Assembly (NCBI GenBank): GCA_964293815.1
Contig: CAXYYC010000004.1
Coordinates: forward strand, 1 to 64,000
DNA: 64,000 bases
Direction: 5' to 3'
Source of the DNA: CTSOIL-112 sp964293815
GTDB lineage: Bacteria; Pseudomonadota; Gammaproteobacteria; Burkholderiales; Burkholderiaceae
Positions 52,663 through 61,676 of the stretch are shown here, one piece after another (within the stretch, counting starts at the first letter, position 1; each line of letters opens with the position of its first letter). The position numbers were made by a program, and so were the translations under genes. A model generated the notes under the pieces. It was not told the DNA's origin. It did no database searches and saw only the letters and a list, made by a program, of their open reading frames with translations.

Positions 52663-52692
52663 AAAAAAGCACATCAATCGATGTGCTTTTTT
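52663..52692. terminator. bidirectional terminator between metH and yegP
   Basis: AAAAAAGCACAT and ATGTGCTTTTTT form a 12-bp perfect stem around CAATCG. It serves two convergent genes. Confidence 0.9.
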
Positions 52693-52709
52693 ATTGAGCC
52701 AGTTGTGAT

Positions 52710-53045
52710 TTAAACCTGCTTTTCCACCACTTCCGCATCCGGCGCGTTTTTCTTCACGGACTCAATGCCGTTTTCCATCGCCGCTTTACTGCTGTAGTAC
52801 TCGCTACGGCCAATCTCTTGGCCATTGGCGGCTTTGAGTTTGAAATACGGTTCGCCGTTTTTGTTTTCGGTGCGCTCGTAGCGACCGTCGTCGGGTGCAT
52901 TTTTACGCACCGATTCGATGCCATTTTCTGCGGCTACTTTGGTTTTATACAATTCACTGGTCAAAATAATTTGTCCATTACCTGCTTTGAGGTTGAACAT
53001 ATATTGACTGTCTTTGGCTTGCTTTAATTCAAAACGACCGGCCAT
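52710..53045 (-). CDS. yegP: YegP family protein with two DUF1508 repeats
   Basis: A 111-residue UPF0339/YegP-type protein. The start at 53045 (MAGRFELKQAKDS) follows AAGGAGATC; the frame opens 25 codons earlier. It consists of two tandem DUF1508 units of about 50 residues: FNLKAGNGQIILTSELY with AENGIESVRKNAPDD, then FKLKAANGQEIGRSEYY with MENGIESVKKNAPDA. These small beta-rich proteins are widespread and of unknown function. The gene is monocistronic with a terminator. Confidence 0.92.
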   Translation of the reverse strand: MAGRFELKQAKDSQYMFNLKAGNGQIILTSELYKTKVAAENGIESVRKNAPDDGRYERTENKNGEPYFKLKAANGQEIGRSEYYSSKAAMENGIESVKKNAPDAEVVEKQV

Positions 53046-53216
53046 ATTGATCTCCTTAGAAAATAATCTGTCAAAAGATACGCTTCGTGTTTCATCCGCA
53101 TCGCGACGACTTGCGCCCATAATCGCGATTTGATTGTAGCACGGTTTTTTTCCAAAAATAATGACCTAAATGTGTAATTTGTACGCCCGCGCTTTATTCA
53201 TCTGCTGAATTCTGCT

Positions 53217-53663
53217 ATGGTTACGCTAATCCATTCATTTGCTTGCCTTATGCGTCCTGTCTGGCCATTGTGCCTATTTTATCGCCCTGCTATCGTGTTT
53301 CGTAAGGCGCTCGGTTTTTACCTGAGCGTGCTGGCGGCACTGACCATGCTCAGCACACCGGCGCATGGCTTGATGGGTATGCAACAGGCGCGCGCCGTAA
53401 CCCTATGTACCGCGCAGGGCATGATGACAGTCTGGTTGGATGAGACGGACAATCAGGCAAGCCACGACTTTACCGATTTAAAGCTCAAAGCCAGTCAGCA
53501 ATGCCTTAGTTGCCTGATTCATCTGCCCAATGTTGCGCCACCCGCGCACGCATCCGCGCTGTCGTTCGTACCAACCCAGCATCATGTAGCGCGTGAACTG
53601 AGTACTGTGGATGTCGCCACACCGCAGTGGCGTTGGGCCAGTCCGCGCGCGCCTCCTGTTTGA
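53217..53663 (+). CDS. DUF2946-like exported protein
   Basis: A protein of up to 148 residues, tentatively of the DUF2946 family. Start uncertain: ATG 53217 or ATG 53250, neither with a strong ribosome binding site. A hydrophobic segment at about 30-50 ending in TPAHG is a signal peptide or anchor. The mature part has TLCTAQGMM, a CLSCLIH pair and the terminal RAPPV ending typical of DUF2946, a family often linked to copper genes. The next two genes encode PCu(A)C copper chaperones on the same strand, which supports a copper-related role. Confidence 0.65.
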   Translation: MVTLIHSFACLMRPVWPLCLFYRPAIVFRKALGFYLSVLAALTMLSTPAHGLMGMQQARAVTLCTAQGMMTVWLDETDNQASHDFTDLKLKASQQCLSCLIHLPNVAPPAHASALSFVPTQHHVARELSTVDVATPQWRWASPRAPPV

Positions 53664-53748
53664 TGTTCCCCAATTGTTAAAACATCGCTCTACCCACCTG
53701 CCATCGCAGGTGCGTATTTTGCATTTACAAACGTTTATTGAGGACCTC

Positions 53749-54204
53749 ATGAAGCATTTACCATTGAAAAATATGATCGGCCTGTGTATCGGCCTGACAC
53801 TGAGCGCCAGTGTATTGGCCAAAACCACCGCTACCGACGCATGGGCACGCGCCACCGTACCGGGGCAAAACATGGGCGGCGCGTATGTCACGCTGACCTC
53901 TGATCGCGACGCACAGTTGATCGGCGCGACCTCGCCGATTTCGGATCGAGTTGAGTTACACACCATGACTATGCAAGGCGAGAAAATGCTGATGACACCG
54001 GTGCGCACCATTGATTTACCCGCCAATCAAGCCGTCGCACTGACCGGCAACTACCACCTGATGTTCATGGGTTTGAAACAGCCACTCACCGAGGGGCAAA
54101 CTGTCCCCATCACTTTGAAAATCAAGTCATCCTCCGGTTATGTTGAAACCCTGACCATTCAAGCGCCGGTGAAATCCTTGGCTCATTCGATCATGCACCA
54201 TTAA
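53749..54204 (+). CDS. periplasmic copper chaperone PCu(A)C, copy 1
   Basis: A 151-residue PCu(A)C domain protein. The ATG at 53749 follows GAGGA; the frame runs back 46 codons through the preceding gene without support. Residues 1-24 are a signal peptide ending in VLAK. ATVPGQNMGGAYVTL opens the domain; the Cu(I) ligands are in VELHTMTMQGEKM and NYHLMFMGL, the His/Met pattern of the family. These proteins deliver copper to cytochrome oxidase in the periplasm or membrane. The next gene is a second copy, 33 bp downstream. Confidence 0.92.
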   Translation: MKHLPLKNMIGLCIGLTLSASVLAKTTATDAWARATVPGQNMGGAYVTLTSDRDAQLIGATSPISDRVELHTMTMQGEKMLMTPVRTIDLPANQAVALTGNYHLMFMGLKQPLTEGQTVPITLKIKSSSGYVETLTIQAPVKSLAHSIMHH

Positions 54205-54237
54205 TCCATTGTCAGCATTGTAATAAAGGAAAATACC

Positions 54238-54807
54238 ATGAAAAAATCACTTATGACACTCAGTGTCATCAGCGCCATCGCTATGTTTGGCTTAAGCGCC
54301 TGCGACAAAAAACCCCACGACGGCCACATGCCGCCGCCAGCGCAAAGCGACAGCCACAACGCCGCACCAGCCGCTATGAACGACATGCCCAGTGAAGTTC
54401 GCGCGGTAGGCGACCTCAAAATTGAAGTGCAAGGCGCTTGGGCGCGCGCAACTGTCACGGGACAAAACATGGGGGGCGCATTTGTCAACCTGACCGCGGA
54501 TCAAGATGCCGTACTGGTCGGCGCAAGCTCACCCGTTTCGGAAAAAGTTGAGTTGCACACCATGAAAATGGAAGGCGAAAAAATGGTGATGGCGCAGGTA
54601 CCAAACATCCCATTGCCCACCAACACCAAGGTCGAATTGAAACCCGGTAGCCTGCATATCATGTTCATGAGCCTGAAAGCGCCGCTCAAAGAAGGCGACA
54701 CCGTGGCGCTCAAATTGGAGATTCAAAACAAAGCAGGTAAATCCGAGTTTCTGGATCTGCAAGCGCCGGTCAAAGCCTTGGGCGAGCCAATGAAAATGTC
54801 GCACTGA
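54238..54807 (+). CDS. lipoprotein copper chaperone PCu(A)C, copy 2
   Basis: A 189-residue second PCu(A)C protein. It has a lipoprotein signal peptide with lipobox LSAC (Cys22), so it is anchored to a membrane, unlike the soluble first copy. A His/Met/Pro-rich linker (about 23-55) may itself bind metal. The domain begins AWARATVTGQNMGGA and keeps the ligands in VELHTMKMEGEKM and LHIMFMSL. The two copies are similar along the domain and adjacent, so they arose by tandem duplication, followed by change of cellular location. A terminator follows. Confidence 0.92.
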   Translation: MKKSLMTLSVISAIAMFGLSACDKKPHDGHMPPPAQSDSHNAAPAAMNDMPSEVRAVGDLKIEVQGAWARATVTGQNMGGAFVNLTADQDAVLVGASSPVSEKVELHTMKMEGEKMVMAQVPNIPLPTNTKVELKPGSLHIMFMSLKAPLKEGDTVALKLEIQNKAGKSEFLDLQAPVKALGEPMKMSH

Positions 54808-54850
54808 GGTTTGATGCGATTCAGTCGGATTCGTTGGATGAAGTCGATGC

Positions 54851-54883
54851 AAAAATGCCGCTATAAAAATTAGCGGCATTTTT
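54851..54883. terminator. bidirectional terminator after the PCu(A)C genes
   Basis: AAAAATGCCGCTA and TAGCGGCATTTTT form a 13-bp perfect stem around a 7-nt loop. It separates the chaperone genes from the convergent sensor kinase gene. Confidence 0.9.
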
Positions 54884-54910
54884 GTTGATGAAATAGCGAA
54901 ACCGCATGGT

Positions 54911-56230
54911 TTATAAATGCACCACCAAATGCAGGCCTTCGCCTTTTCTCGACACGATTTCAACGCTACCGCCGTGGCGCTCGGCGATTTTTTTCACCAA
55001 CGCCAAGCCCAAACCTGCGCCTTTTTGTGACGGATGTGCGCGCACGAATGGCTCGAACAATTGATTCGGATCATCCAGATTCACACCTGCGCCGTGGTCT
55101 TTAAAATGGATGTCCACGCCCTGCGCCGTTGCGGTTGCGATTTTAGGCAGGGTTTTAACGACCGACACCTCAATCGGCGCTGCACCGTATTTCAAGGCGT
55201 TTTCCACCACATTGCGCACCAAACGTTGCAATAATTTCGGGTTGGCGTTGATCGTCACGGATTCGCCCGTCACCTGCGCACCGGCGTAATGCGCGCTCTC
55301 CTCCGCGACCAAAGCCAACACATCCACCGGTTCGAGCGGCATTTCCTGCGTGTTCTGCGCGTAGGCGTCCAAACGGCTGGAGAGCAAAATACCTTCGATC
55401 ATCTCATCCAGTTCGTTGATGTCACGCTCAATCTCGGCCTTGCGTTGCGTTTGCCGCGTGTCGCCGTGGGTTTTGAACATTTCCACGTTCATGCGAATAC
55501 GCGTGAGCGGCGTGCGCAATTCGTGCGAGGCATTGGCCAACAGCAATTTGTTGGTCTGCACCAGCTCCTCAATTTTTTCGGCGGCGCTGTTGAAACTTCC
55601 CGCCAATTTAGCCACTTCATCCTTACCTTGCACCGGAACGCGCACCGACAAATCGCCCTGTCCCCAGCGTTCAACGCCCGTATTGAGCGCCTCCAAGCGG
55701 CGCGTCAAACGCCGCGTCAGTGGTAAAGCGGTCAACGCCACCGCACCGAGCAAAATACCCAAACCGGAAATAAACGCCACGCCCATCGGCCAATCGCCGT
55801 CGTGTTTGGGCGGACGCCCTCCTCCGCCCAGCATCCGTGGTGGGCGGACATAGGCCACACGATGATCGGGCAAACGCAGCTCCATCGTCGGCGGAATGTC
55901 TTTATGCCCGCGCCCATCCTGCACATACATTTGATCGCCGACTTGTGCCAGTATTGCCCCCGACGGATCGACCAAAACGATGTTGAGCCGCAGGTTACGA
56001 TTGAGTTTATCCAAAGCCATTTGTTGCTGCTCGGGCGACAACGACGCATCCGGCAAGGCGTTTTGCACCAATTGCATCATGGCATCGAAGCGCCCGCCGG
56101 AGCGTTCTTCGCGGTCATCGAGGGTGCGCCACAACAGCGCGGTGGCCAATGCAAAAATGACGATGCTCGCCAGCACCGCCAGATAAATTTTGACATACAG
56201 TTTTTGCCGCATCGCCATGCCCGTCCTCAT
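54911..56230 (-). CDS. two-component sensor histidine kinase
   Basis: A 439-residue sensor kinase. The ATG at 56230 shares one base with the stop codon of the regulator gene (TGATG); a TTG one codon earlier is possible. Membrane helices lie at about 12-34 and 150-175 with a periplasmic domain between that is Met/Arg/Gly-rich (RPPRMLGGGGRPPKHDGD). HAMP follows, then the HisKA helix with phospho-accepting His236 (ANASHELRTPLTR), and the ATPase boxes NVVENALKYG, DHGAGV and GAGLGLALVKKI. The layout resembles RstB/CpxA. The signal is unknown; neighbouring genes suggest metal. Confidence 0.93.
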   Translation of the reverse strand: MRTGMAMRQKLYVKIYLAVLASIVIFALATALLWRTLDDREERSGGRFDAMMQLVQNALPDASLSPEQQQMALDKLNRNLRLNIVLVDPSGAILAQVGDQMYVQDGRGHKDIPPTMELRLPDHRVAYVRPPRMLGGGGRPPKHDGDWPMGVAFISGLGILLGAVALTALPLTRRLTRRLEALNTGVERWGQGDLSVRVPVQGKDEVAKLAGSFNSAAEKIEELVQTNKLLLANASHELRTPLTRIRMNVEMFKTHGDTRQTQRKAEIERDINELDEMIEGILLSSRLDAYAQNTQEMPLEPVDVLALVAEESAHYAGAQVTGESVTINANPKLLQRLVRNVVENALKYGAAPIEVSVVKTLPKIATATAQGVDIHFKDHGAGVNLDDPNQLFEPFVRAHPSQKGAGLGLALVKKIAERHGGSVEIVSRKGEGLHLVVHL

Positions 56231-56955
56231 CAATCTTGGTGTTTGGCAAACACATAACCCGCGCCGCGCACCGTCACAATGCGTTTGGGTTGCTTCGGAT
56301 CGTCCTCAATCTCAGCGCGCAAACGCGAAATGTGCACGTCAATCGAGCGATCAAATGCTTCGAGCGCCTGATTTTTCAAATGTTCAATCAAAAAGTCCCG
56401 CGACAGCACGCGCCCTGCGCGCTCGGCCAAAACCAGCAGCAAATCGTATTGATAACTGGTGATATCGCACACCCGCTCGCCACTGTGCGTCTGAATACGC
56501 ACCTCGCGCGCGCCGCGATCAATGCTTAAACTGCCAAATTGCACGATATCAGAACCCGCATCCGCCACCATTTGCCCCGCACCACGGCGCAAAATCGCGC
56601 GCAGTCGCGCCAGCAATTCGCGCGGTTCAAACGGCTTAGGCAAATAATCATCCGCGCCCATTTCCAAGCCGACAATGCGATCCATCGCGTCACCGCGCGC
56701 CGTGAGCATTAAAATCGGCACATTGGACTGCGCGCGCACCTTTTGACACACGGTCAAGCCATCCATGTCAGGTAACATCAAATCCAAAACTATGCCGTCT
56801 ATCGGCTTCTCTGCGGTTGTCTGCGCCTGTATCAAGGCCAAACCATCACCTGCATTCAGAACATGGGTAATATCAAAGCCCGCATCAGTCAGGTATTCGG
56901 ACACCAGCGCGCCTAAACGCTCGTCATCCTCGATCAGTAATAAATGCTGTTTCAT
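56230..56955 (-). CDS. OmpR-family response regulator
   Basis: A 241-residue response regulator. The receiver domain has the acidic pair in LLIEDDERL, phospho-accepting Asp58 (IVLDLMLPDMDG), Thr and Lys in MLTARGD and YLPKPFEPRE. The C-terminal OmpR-type winged helix ends with SIDVHISRLRAEIEDD and RGAGYVF. It is cotranslated with the kinase. The upstream gene on the same strand, 110 bp away, encodes a Met/His-rich membrane protein that may be its target or part of the same operon. Confidence 0.95.
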   Translation of the reverse strand: MKQHLLLIEDDERLGALVSEYLTDAGFDITHVLNAGDGLALIQAQTTAEKPIDGIVLDLMLPDMDGLTVCQKVRAQSNVPILMLTARGDAMDRIVGLEMGADDYLPKPFEPRELLARLRAILRRGAGQMVADAGSDIVQFGSLSIDRGAREVRIQTHSGERVCDITSYQYDLLLVLAERAGRVLSRDFLIEHLKNQALEAFDRSIDVHISRLRAEIEDDPKQPKRIVTVRGAGYVFAKHQD

Positions 56956-57065
56956 GTTTTTATCCGTTGCATGTATGTCACATCACATCATACAACAAGT
57001 CGTTGGGCGCGCGATGACCGTGTGATACCGCATCAACGCACACCCGACAGTTTGATTAACCAATA

Positions 57066-57680
57066 TCAACGATTTTGAGTCGGTGCTGCGGGCTGGTTGG
57101 CCTGCGGATTTTGAGCGGCCGGTGCAGGCGGATTGGGCTGCCCTGCTGGATCAGGCTGCGCCATACCTTGACCTTGACCTTGACCTTGCCCCATACCCAT
57201 ACCCGGCCCCATGCCCTGACCCATCGGCCCACCGCGCATGCCATCACGTTGCATCATGCCGCCATGCGGCATACGATCGAAACGATCATGATGGCCGTGG
57301 CTACCGATTTTACCGCCAATCATGCCACCGATAATGCCCGAGGCCAGCATCAGACCGATCATTGCCAGCCATTTGCCTGCACGGCAACGACGTGGGTGGC
57401 AACCAGCGCCGCAGTCATTGCGATTACCGCAACCGCCGCCACGATGTCCGTCGCGATCCCGACGCTCGTTTCGGCGATTTTCGCGCTCGGTTTGTGTCGC
57501 GGCCGCATCGGTGGCTTTGCCGGTCGATTTATCTGTCGCTGTGTCTGTCGCTGTGTCTGCAGTTTTGCCCGCCTCGTCAGCGACGGTTTGTGCTTCATTC
57601 ACGACGTCAGTAACCGTTTCGTTGTTCGCCACAGCATTGGCTTGGTCGATGACCGATTTATTAGTGTTTGGGTTTTCCAT
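57066..57680 (-). CDS. Met/His/Gly-rich single-pass membrane protein, function unknown
   Basis: A 204-residue protein with no recognised family. The ATG at 57680 has AAGGAG 6 bp upstream. Residues 1-65 are acidic and Ala/Thr-rich with repeats of TATD; 66-98 are Arg/Gly-rich with four Cys in a CGNRNDCGAGCHPRRC pattern; about 103-125 form one membrane helix rich in Gly (GLMLASGIIGGMIGG). The rest is His/Met-rich (HGHHDRFDRMPHGGMM) and then repeats of GMG and GQGQ and an Ala/Pro/Gln tail. The His/Met content suggests metal binding. It lies upstream of the two-component system on the same strand. Confidence 0.7.
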   Translation of the reverse strand: MENPNTNKSVIDQANAVANNETVTDVVNEAQTVADEAGKTADTATDTATDKSTGKATDAAATQTERENRRNERRDRDGHRGGGCGNRNDCGAGCHPRRCRAGKWLAMIGLMLASGIIGGMIGGKIGSHGHHDRFDRMPHGGMMQRDGMRGGPMGQGMGPGMGMGQGQGQGQGMAQPDPAGQPNPPAPAAQNPQANQPAAPTQNR

Positions 57681-57840
57681 CAATAACTCCTTAGAATAGG
57701 TTGTGTGTGCTTACAAATACGTTGGCAATATTTGATTGCCGATGAACGTATTTGACGGTGACACTTTATCCAAGGGGTGTAAATGCTGTTTTACGCGCAA
57801 GTAAAGATTTGTAAAGACTGCTTTTGAGGAAAACGAATAT

Positions 57841-57871
57841 AAAAAAAGCGAAACCCGTCGGTTTCGCTTTT
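57841..57871 (-). terminator. Rho-independent terminator of rpsT
   Basis: AAAAGCGAAACC and GGTTTCGCTTTT form a 12-bp stem around CGTC; on the minus strand a T-run follows. It lies 25 bp after the rpsT stop codon. Confidence 0.85.
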
Positions 57872-57895
57872 CGTCCTTCGCAGGAAAGAGGCTGA

Positions 57896-58165
57896 TTAAG
57901 CCGCTGCCATTGCTTTGATGCTGGCAGACAAACGGCTCTTGTGACGTGCCGCTTTGTTCTTATGAACGATTTTTTTGTCCGCGATCGAGTCGATCACAGG
58001 CATTGCTTTCACGAAAGCTGCTTGAGCTGCCGCTTTATCGCCTGCTTCAACTGCTTTACGAACGTTTTTCACCGCCGTGCGGTATTGTGAACGCAATGAC
58101 GCGTTGTGCGCGTTTTGCTTGACCGCCTGACGAGCGCGTTTGCGCGCTTGTGCTGAGTTTGCCAT
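57896..58165 (-). CDS. rpsT: 30S ribosomal protein S20
   Basis: S20, 89 residues, a primary 16S rRNA binding protein. MANSAQARKRARQAVKQN, SQYRTAVKNVRKAVEAGDK and the NKAARHKSRLS ending are hallmarks. GGATTATTC precedes the ATG. It is a lone gene, divergent from murJ, an arrangement common in betaproteobacteria, and has its own terminator. Confidence 0.97.
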   Translation of the reverse strand: MANSAQARKRARQAVKQNAHNASLRSQYRTAVKNVRKAVEAGDKAAAQAAFVKAMPVIDSIADKKIVHKNKAARHKSRLSASIKAMAAA

Positions 58166-58613
58166 GAATAATCCTTTAAATTCAAATTGAAAATCGATTT
58201 TCTATTGCGATATGCCGCCCGTTGCCGAGTGACTTTATCTGTTCTTAATGCGTTCCTGAGTTAAAAATCACTTTGCGCAAAGCAATTTTTAAACGCGACC
58301 CGTATACTGTCGTACCATTGGTTTTTCGCCGCAATTGGCCGTGAGACACACAGCAATTTGTTACAAAAAACACAGGTCAATTAAGAAAATAGCTGTACAA
58401 TATATCACTTTTTTACTGATGGCTCAATGCTTTTCGTCATTTTGCTGAGCTTTCGGGCGGTTTGTGTTGTGCAATGGTGTTCAAATCACGGGTTACGCGC
58501 ATAAATAGTTACTCGATTTAATATCAAGCGCGCTACCGTACTGTGCCCGATAGGAATGCCCGAACCAAACACCGCCATCGGCTATCAATGATTTTTTCTG
58601 AATACATCAATAC
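58166..58613. other. divergent gap between rpsT and murJ
   Basis: A 448-bp region that must contain promoters for rpsT (minus) and murJ (plus). A TACAAT box at 58396-58401 is a possible plus-strand -10, but its -35 is weak. No gene, tRNA or strong hairpin was found. Confidence 0.5.
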
Positions 58614-60173
58614 ATGAACTTTTTACGTGTTCTGGCCTCGGTCAGTGGATTTACGTTGTTGTCGCGCATCACCGGCTTGGTACGCGAGATGCTGGTGGCG
58701 TCGATTTTCGGCGCAGGCGCAACCACAGATGCCTTTTTTGTGGCATTTCGGATTCCGAATCTGCTTCGGCGGCTGTTTGCCGAGGGTGCGTTTTCGCAGG
58801 CATTTATTCCAGTCTTGGGGCAAAGCAAAGCAACCCACGGTGACGAGCAAACTAAGGTGTTGGTCGATCGCACCGCGACCTTGCTGTTTTGGGTGGTGAC
58901 GTTGATTACCATTTTGGGGATTGTCGGCGTGTCGGGGGTGATGTGGGTCATGGCGGGGACGATGCAGGTCGGCTCTGAGCGTTATGAGTACACGCGCATC
59001 ATGACGCAGATTATGTTTCCGTACATTATTTTTATGTCGCTGATTGCGCTCTCGTCGGGGATTTTGAATACGTGGAAAAATTTTTCAACACCTGCGTTTA
59101 CCCCAGTTTTGCTCAATATCGCGATGATCAGCGCAGCGATTTTCCTAGCACCGCATTTTAATCCACCGATTTACGCGCTCACGGCGGGCGTGATTGCGGG
59201 CGGCTTATTGCAATTGGCGTGGCAGATTCCGGCCTTGATGCGTATTGGGATGTTGCCCAAAATTTCGTTCAATATTCTCGAAGCAATGCGCGATCCGAAC
59301 GTGCGGCGGATTTTGAAACTGATGTTGCCCGCTACTTTGGCGGTGTCAGTGGCGCAGATTAGTTTGATTATCAATACGAACTGGGCGGCGAGTTTGGGTA
59401 ATGGCGCGGTGTCGTGGATTTCGTATGCGGATCGTTTGATGGAGTTCCCTACGGGAATGCTGGGCGTGGCTTTGGGGACGATTTTGCTGCCGAGTTTGAC
59501 ACGCGCGCACAGCGCGAATGATCATGCGGAGTATGAACGCTTGCTGAACTGGGGTTTGCGCTTGACCCTCTTGTTGGCTCTGCCGGCGGCCGTCGGCTTG
59601 GGGGTTTTGTCGATTCCACTGACCAGCACGCTATTTCAGCATGGCCGCTTTACTGCCGTGGATGTGCAGAAGACCGCGCAAGCCTTGTCGATGTATTCGT
59701 TTGGCTTGGTCGGACTGATTTCGGTGAAAATTTTGGCGAGCGCGTATTATGCCAAGCAGGATATCGTCACGCCAGTGCTCATCGGGATTGGTGTGCTGGT
59801 ATCAACGCAGTTGATGAATCTGTTGTTTGTGCCGTATTTGCAACACGCCGGTTTGGCGCTATCGATCGGCTTGGGCGCGTGTTTGAATGCCGCAATTTTG
59901 GTATTTTTGCTTGGCCGTCGTGGGGTTTTGGGCACTTGGAAACCGTGGTTGCAGTTTATACTCAAAGTCTTCGTGGCGGTACTGGTCATGGGCGTTCTGG
60001 CATATTTCGCCAGTCAGCAGATTGATTGGCTGGCAATTTCTGGCGGCTCGGCGTTATTCCAACGCGCCGGTTGGTTGGCGCTGATCGTCGTCGGCAGTGC
60101 GCTGTGTTATTTTGCCGTGTTATTCGCTTTGGGATTTCGTACGCGGGATTTCCGTTTGGTCAGTCACGCATGA
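58614..60173 (+). CDS. murJ: lipid II flippase MurJ
   Basis: MurJ (MviN), 519 residues, full length. It flips lipid II across the inner membrane for peptidoglycan synthesis. About 14 membrane helices are predicted. TLLSRITGLVREMLVASIFGAG at the start (read in parts), with the conserved Arg pair, FRIPNLLRRLFAEGAFSQAF, and SYADRLMEFPTGMLGVALG are diagnostic. No ribosome binding site is strong. It is monocistronic as far as seen. Confidence 0.97.
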   Translation: MNFLRVLASVSGFTLLSRITGLVREMLVASIFGAGATTDAFFVAFRIPNLLRRLFAEGAFSQAFIPVLGQSKATHGDEQTKVLVDRTATLLFWVVTLITILGIVGVSGVMWVMAGTMQVGSERYEYTRIMTQIMFPYIIFMSLIALSSGILNTWKNFSTPAFTPVLLNIAMISAAIFLAPHFNPPIYALTAGVIAGGLLQLAWQIPALMRIGMLPKISFNILEAMRDPNVRRILKLMLPATLAVSVAQISLIINTNWAASLGNGAVSWISYADRLMEFPTGMLGVALGTILLPSLTRAHSANDHAEYERLLNWGLRLTLLLALPAAVGLGVLSIPLTSTLFQHGRFTAVDVQKTAQALSMYSFGLVGLISVKILASAYYAKQDIVTPVLIGIGVLVSTQLMNLLFVPYLQHAGLALSIGLGACLNAAILVFLLGRRGVLGTWKPWLQFILKVFVAVLVMGVLAYFASQQIDWLAISGGSALFQRAGWLALIVVGSALCYFAVLFALGFRTRDFRLVSHA

Positions 60174-60362
60174 TTATTTTTTGGGCAAATGGCGCTTGTA
60201 AAGTTTTGTAAACTCGACGCGGAAGGCGCATTTTGTCCATGAAAATCCTTTAAAATGCAATATTCGGCGGACATTTCATATTGGCGTAACCAACCATGAT
60301 GTGACTATTTCATCACAAAATGATGACCCTACACCGCTAAACCCATTTTTCGGCTGATTTTT

Positions 60363-61661
60363 ATGGCATCCAACCTCAATTTTTTTGCCCGTTTTTTTGC
60401 ATTAAGCAGGCGCAAACAACTGGTCGTTTTAGTTGTCCTCGCATTGACGCTATTTATTGGCATTCGTGTTTATCAAGCGTTGACCAAAACCAGCCGCAGC
60501 AAAGCCGCTGAAACCACCGTGGTTCAGATCAAGCGCTCCGAAATCACGCAATTGCAAGCGGTATCTTTGGACAAAACCCTGCCGATCTCCGGCTCACTCA
60601 ATCCTTTGGAGCAGACCTTGGTCAGCGCGCGCGCCAGTGGCGAGGTGCAAAGCGTCGCGGTGCGTGAAGGGCAAAGCGTGAGCAAGGGGCAAACCTTGGC
60701 CGAACTAGTCGCCACCACTTATCAGGCGCAATACGATCAAGCCCGAGCCAACGTGATCTCCGCCGAACAGAGCCTGAAACTGGCACAAAAAGACTATCAA
60801 AATAACGAAGAGCTGTATCGCTCCGGCTTCATTGCCAAAATGGCTTTGCAGCGTTTGGAAGTTGCATTGCAAAACGCGCGCAGCACCTTGACCAACGCAC
60901 AGCAAACCCTCGTCATCGCGCAACGCAATCTGTCCGAAACCCGCATCAATGCGCCAATCAGCGGCGTCATCGCCGCACGCAAAATCAATCCAGGCGAAAC
61001 CGTCGGCACAGGCTCAGTGCTGTTCTCTATCGTGAACGAGGACAGCTTTGAGGTTTCTGCACCCATCTCCGCTGAACAAGTCGGACAAATCGCCATCGGC
61101 CAAACCGTACAATTGCGCACGCCCGGCGTGATTGACGCCTTCACTGGCACGGTTGAACGCATCAATCCAGCCGCTCAAGCAGGCTCACGCAGTTTCACCG
61201 TCTATGTGCGCGTCAACAACACTGGCGCTTTGCGTGCGGGCATGTATGCGCAAGGTGAAATCTTACTGTCCAGTAAGCCGAATGTTCTGAGCGTACCGGC
61301 CAGCGCCATTCACCCCAAAAACGACCGACAATACGTCTATGTACTGAATAACAACATCGTCGAACGTCGTGAAGTCACGCTGGGCGAGCGCGCCAGCGAA
61401 GCTGCCGATGCGCCGACCGAAATCACCTCCGGCTTGAACCCAGGTGAATTGGTGGTGCGTTTGGATCTGGGCGATATCAAACCCGAGCAAAAAGTTGAAT
61501 TGGTTGAGAACTCTGGTCAAGTAGCGGACTCTGCGACCAACACAGCAAGCAACACAACCGCACAAAGTACCGCCGCAAAGACCGAAGCGCCCAAAACCTT
61601 TTGGGGGAAAATCAAAGCGTGGTTTAGCAATCAACCCACCCAAAAACCCACCCAAAAATAA
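60363..61661 (+). CDS. RND efflux periplasmic adaptor subunit
   Basis: A 432-residue membrane fusion protein of the AcrA/MexA type. A membrane anchor lies at about 19-38 (VVLVVLALTLFIGIRVY). Residues about 60-330 hold the lipoyl, alpha-hairpin and beta-barrel domains: SASASGEVQSVAV-like strands, INAPISGVIAARKINPGETV and VPASAIHPKNDRQYVYV. The last 55 residues are unusual: a Thr/Ala/Ser-rich linker and then FWGKIKAWFSNQPTQKPTQK, a short amphipathic and repeat tail. It starts 15 bp before the pump gene and is cotranscribed with it. No outer-membrane channel gene is seen here. Confidence 0.93.
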   Translation: MASNLNFFARFFALSRRKQLVVLVVLALTLFIGIRVYQALTKTSRSKAAETTVVQIKRSEITQLQAVSLDKTLPISGSLNPLEQTLVSARASGEVQSVAVREGQSVSKGQTLAELVATTYQAQYDQARANVISAEQSLKLAQKDYQNNEELYRSGFIAKMALQRLEVALQNARSTLTNAQQTLVIAQRNLSETRINAPISGVIAARKINPGETVGTGSVLFSIVNEDSFEVSAPISAEQVGQIAIGQTVQLRTPGVIDAFTGTVERINPAAQAGSRSFTVYVRVNNTGALRAGMYAQGEILLSSKPNVLSVPASAIHPKNDRQYVYVLNNNIVERREVTLGERASEAADAPTEITSGLNPGELVVRLDLGDIKPEQKVELVENSGQVADSATNTASNTTAQSTAAKTEAPKTFWGKIKAWFSNQPTQKPTQK

Positions 61662-61676
61662 GGCAACAGATCAGCC

